Assembly (NCBI GenBank): GCA_019752555.1
Contig: JAIELY010000001.1
Location: 1-64,000, forward strand
DNA from: Rhabdochlamydiaceae bacterium
GTDB lineage: Bacteria; Chlamydiota; Chlamydiia; Chlamydiales; Rhabdochlamydiaceae
Direction: 5' to 3'
DNA: 64,000 nucleotides
Shown here: one piece after another, positions 62,983 through 64,000 of the stretch
How the letters are laid out: each line of letters opens with the position of its first letter
How positions within the stretch are numbered: position 1 is the stretch's first letter
The notes under the pieces: model-generated
What the model saw: the letters and a program-made list of their open reading frames with translations, nothing else
What the model was told of the DNA's origin: nothing
Database searches by the model: none
Program-made: the position numbers and the translations under genes

Positions 62983-64000
62983 ATGATCCCATTACACGCG
63001 TTAAGTTTAGAAGAGCTCTCTCAGTGGTTTACCACTCACGATGAAAAACCTTTTCGTGCGAAGCAGATCTTTCAGTGGATCTACGAGAAGAAGATTTCGG
63101 ATTGGGAAAAGATGACAGATCTCAATAAAGGGCTGCGTAAAAAATTAAGCGAAGCGTTTACATTAACGACGCTCATTCAAACGCGCGTGCAGCAATCAAA
63201 AGATCATGATACGACAAAATTCCTGTGGCAGCTTTCCGATCAAAAACTTGTGGAATCGGTGCTCATTTGCTCGGGGGATCGGCGCACTGTGTGTGTGTCT
63301 TCTCAAGTCGGATGTCCTGCGCGTTGCGCTTTTTGCGCTTCTGGCAAAGAAGGATTGATTCGCAACCTTACACCTGCAGAAATTTTCGAACAAGTTTATC
63401 AGATCGATCAGTGGCTAGCGGAAAGAGGGGAGCGTGTTTCCCACATCGTTTTTATGGGGATGGGAGAGCCTTTTGAAAATTATGATGCTGTTGTTTCAGC
63501 GATCCGCCTACTTATTGATCCTTCAAGACTTAATATTTCTCAAAGAAGGATTACAGTTTCAACGGTAGGTGTTGTGCAGGGAATCCGGCGTTTAATGGAA
63601 GAAGGATTAAAAGTGAGCTTGGTTTTGTCTCTTCATGCTCCCAATCAGCATATTCGCAAGAAAATCATTCCCTACGCGCGCAAATATGAGCTTGAGGATA
63701 TTCTTGCCGCAATGATCGAGTATGGCCAAAAGACCCATCGAGACATCACCTACGAATATACTCTGATCCAAGGGATCAACGATCGAGCAGAGCATGCAGA
63801 AGAATTGTGCCGCCTTTTAAAGCGCCAGCAGTGCACTGTGAATTTAATTCCCTATAATCCCGTTCCGGGACTGCGCTTATCTCGGCCGGATAAAGATAAA
63901 ATCGAGGCGTTTAAGCAGATTTTAACAGATGCGGGAATTGTAACGACCTGGCGTTATACGAAAGGTAAGGATATTGCAGCTGCTTGCGGACAGTTGGCTC
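62983..64000 (+). CDS. rlmN: RlmN/Cfr-family radical SAM methyltransferase, paralogue 2 (3' end cut)
   Basis: The gene runs off the right edge with 339 codons visible. Cluster motif CPARCAFC (CX3CX2C), MGMGEP, NLIPYNPVPG and the C-terminal Cys in AAACGQLA are present, so nearly the whole enzyme is seen. Unlike paralogue 1, it has a full N-terminal HhH-like domain (LEELSQWFTTHDEKPFRAKQIFQWIYEKK) of the normal RlmN type, so it is the better candidate for the canonical 23S A2503/tRNA A37 enzyme. Confidence 0.93.
   Translation, partial: MIPLHALSLEELSQWFTTHDEKPFRAKQIFQWIYEKKISDWEKMTDLNKGLRKKLSEAFTLTTLIQTRVQQSKDHDTTKFLWQLSDQKLVESVLICSGDRRTVCVSSQVGCPARCAFCASGKEGLIRNLTPAEIFEQVYQIDQWLAERGERVSHIVFMGMGEPFENYDAVVSAIRLLIDPSRLNISQRRITVSTVGVVQGIRRLMEEGLKVSLVLSLHAPNQHIRKKIIPYARKYELEDILAAMIEYGQKTHRDITYEYTLIQGINDRAEHAEELCRLLKRQQCTVNLIPYNPVPGLRLSRPDKDKIEAFKQILTDAGIVTTWRYTKGKDIAAACGQLA

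Noticed and set aside
1-64000. CRISPR arrays, insertion sequences or prophage
   Set aside because: No regularly spaced direct repeats, transposase, integrase or phage structural genes were seen on either strand.

Overview
The window is chromosomal DNA from a member of the Chlamydiota, most likely an environmental (amoeba- or arthropod-associated type) lineage rather than Chlamydia itself. From memory of the C. trachomatis genome, several gene blocks keep its order: yebC / GNAT / prfB / SWIB / ispD / truA / HAD phosphatase / atoC (CT457-CT468 region), M16 protease / plsB / RNase G / plsX / rpmF (CT806-CT811), lpxB / pcnB (CT411-CT410), and rnpA / rpmH / rpmJ / rpsN / GYF protein / uvrC / mutS / hypothetical / dnaG / fused glyQS (CT784-CT796). 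The SWIB-domain protein, the plant-type PlsB and the single-chain GlyQS also point to this phylum. I cannot name the genus; base composition looks intermediate (mid-40s % GC by eye, not computed).

Layout. 1-9.1 kb: a GNAT cut by the window edge, tRNA-Arg, rlmN paralogue 1, a long ribosome-hibernation factor, then a tightly coupled operon (HsdR_N-like nuclease domain, two MAF/DUF115 proteins around a MORN-variant protein), and an NtrC-type regulator whose receiver has lost its phospho-acceptor Asp. 9.2-16.2 kb: accessory and envelope genes: M15-like lipoprotein, tRNA-Leu, an MqsA/Panacea toxin-antitoxin pair with an operator-like palindrome, an exported FAD monooxygenase, an ArsC-like protein, a VanX-type D-Ala-D-Ala dipeptidase, an exported papain/C39-like peptidase and an exported cytidylyltransferase-like protein. 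16.2-25 kb: conserved block with HAD, truA, ispD, SWIB, a UGP3-like nucleotidyltransferase, prfB with a programmed frameshift, tandem GNATs and yebC. 25-35.8 kb: lipase-like accessory gene, then the lipid/RNA block (M16, plsB, rng, plsX, rpmF, DUF177) and two orphan genes. 35.7-45.3 kb: lpxB, an alpha/beta hydrolase, pcnB, DTW, an exported thioredoxin-like protein, uvrD, overlapping rnpA/rpmH, rpmJ-rpsN, and an Asp23/AmaP-like pair. 45.5-49.1 kb: a tandem pair of large proteins with a protein-kinase-like catalytic signature. 49.1-64 kb: uvrC-mutS, dnaG, a MORN-repeat protein, an M19 dipeptidase, glyQS, an AlbA_2 protein, a small orphan, and rlmN paralogue 2, cut by the right edge.

How it fits together. 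Most genes are housekeeping: translation (prfB, rlmN x2, truA, hpf, ribosomal proteins, glyQS), DNA repair and replication (uvrD, uvrC, mutS, dnaG), membrane lipids and lipid A (plsB, plsX, lpxB) and isoprenoids (ispD). Between the conserved blocks sit orphan genes with very AT-rich upstream DNA (lipase-like, coiled-coil, kinase-like pair). These are the best candidates for lineage-specific host-interaction factors. The strongest novelty candidates are the kinase-like pair, the UAG (not UGA) codon at the prfB frameshift site, the acceptor-less AtoC/CtcC-type regulator, the TA pair with its promoter, and the exported cytidylyltransferase and C39-like enzymes.
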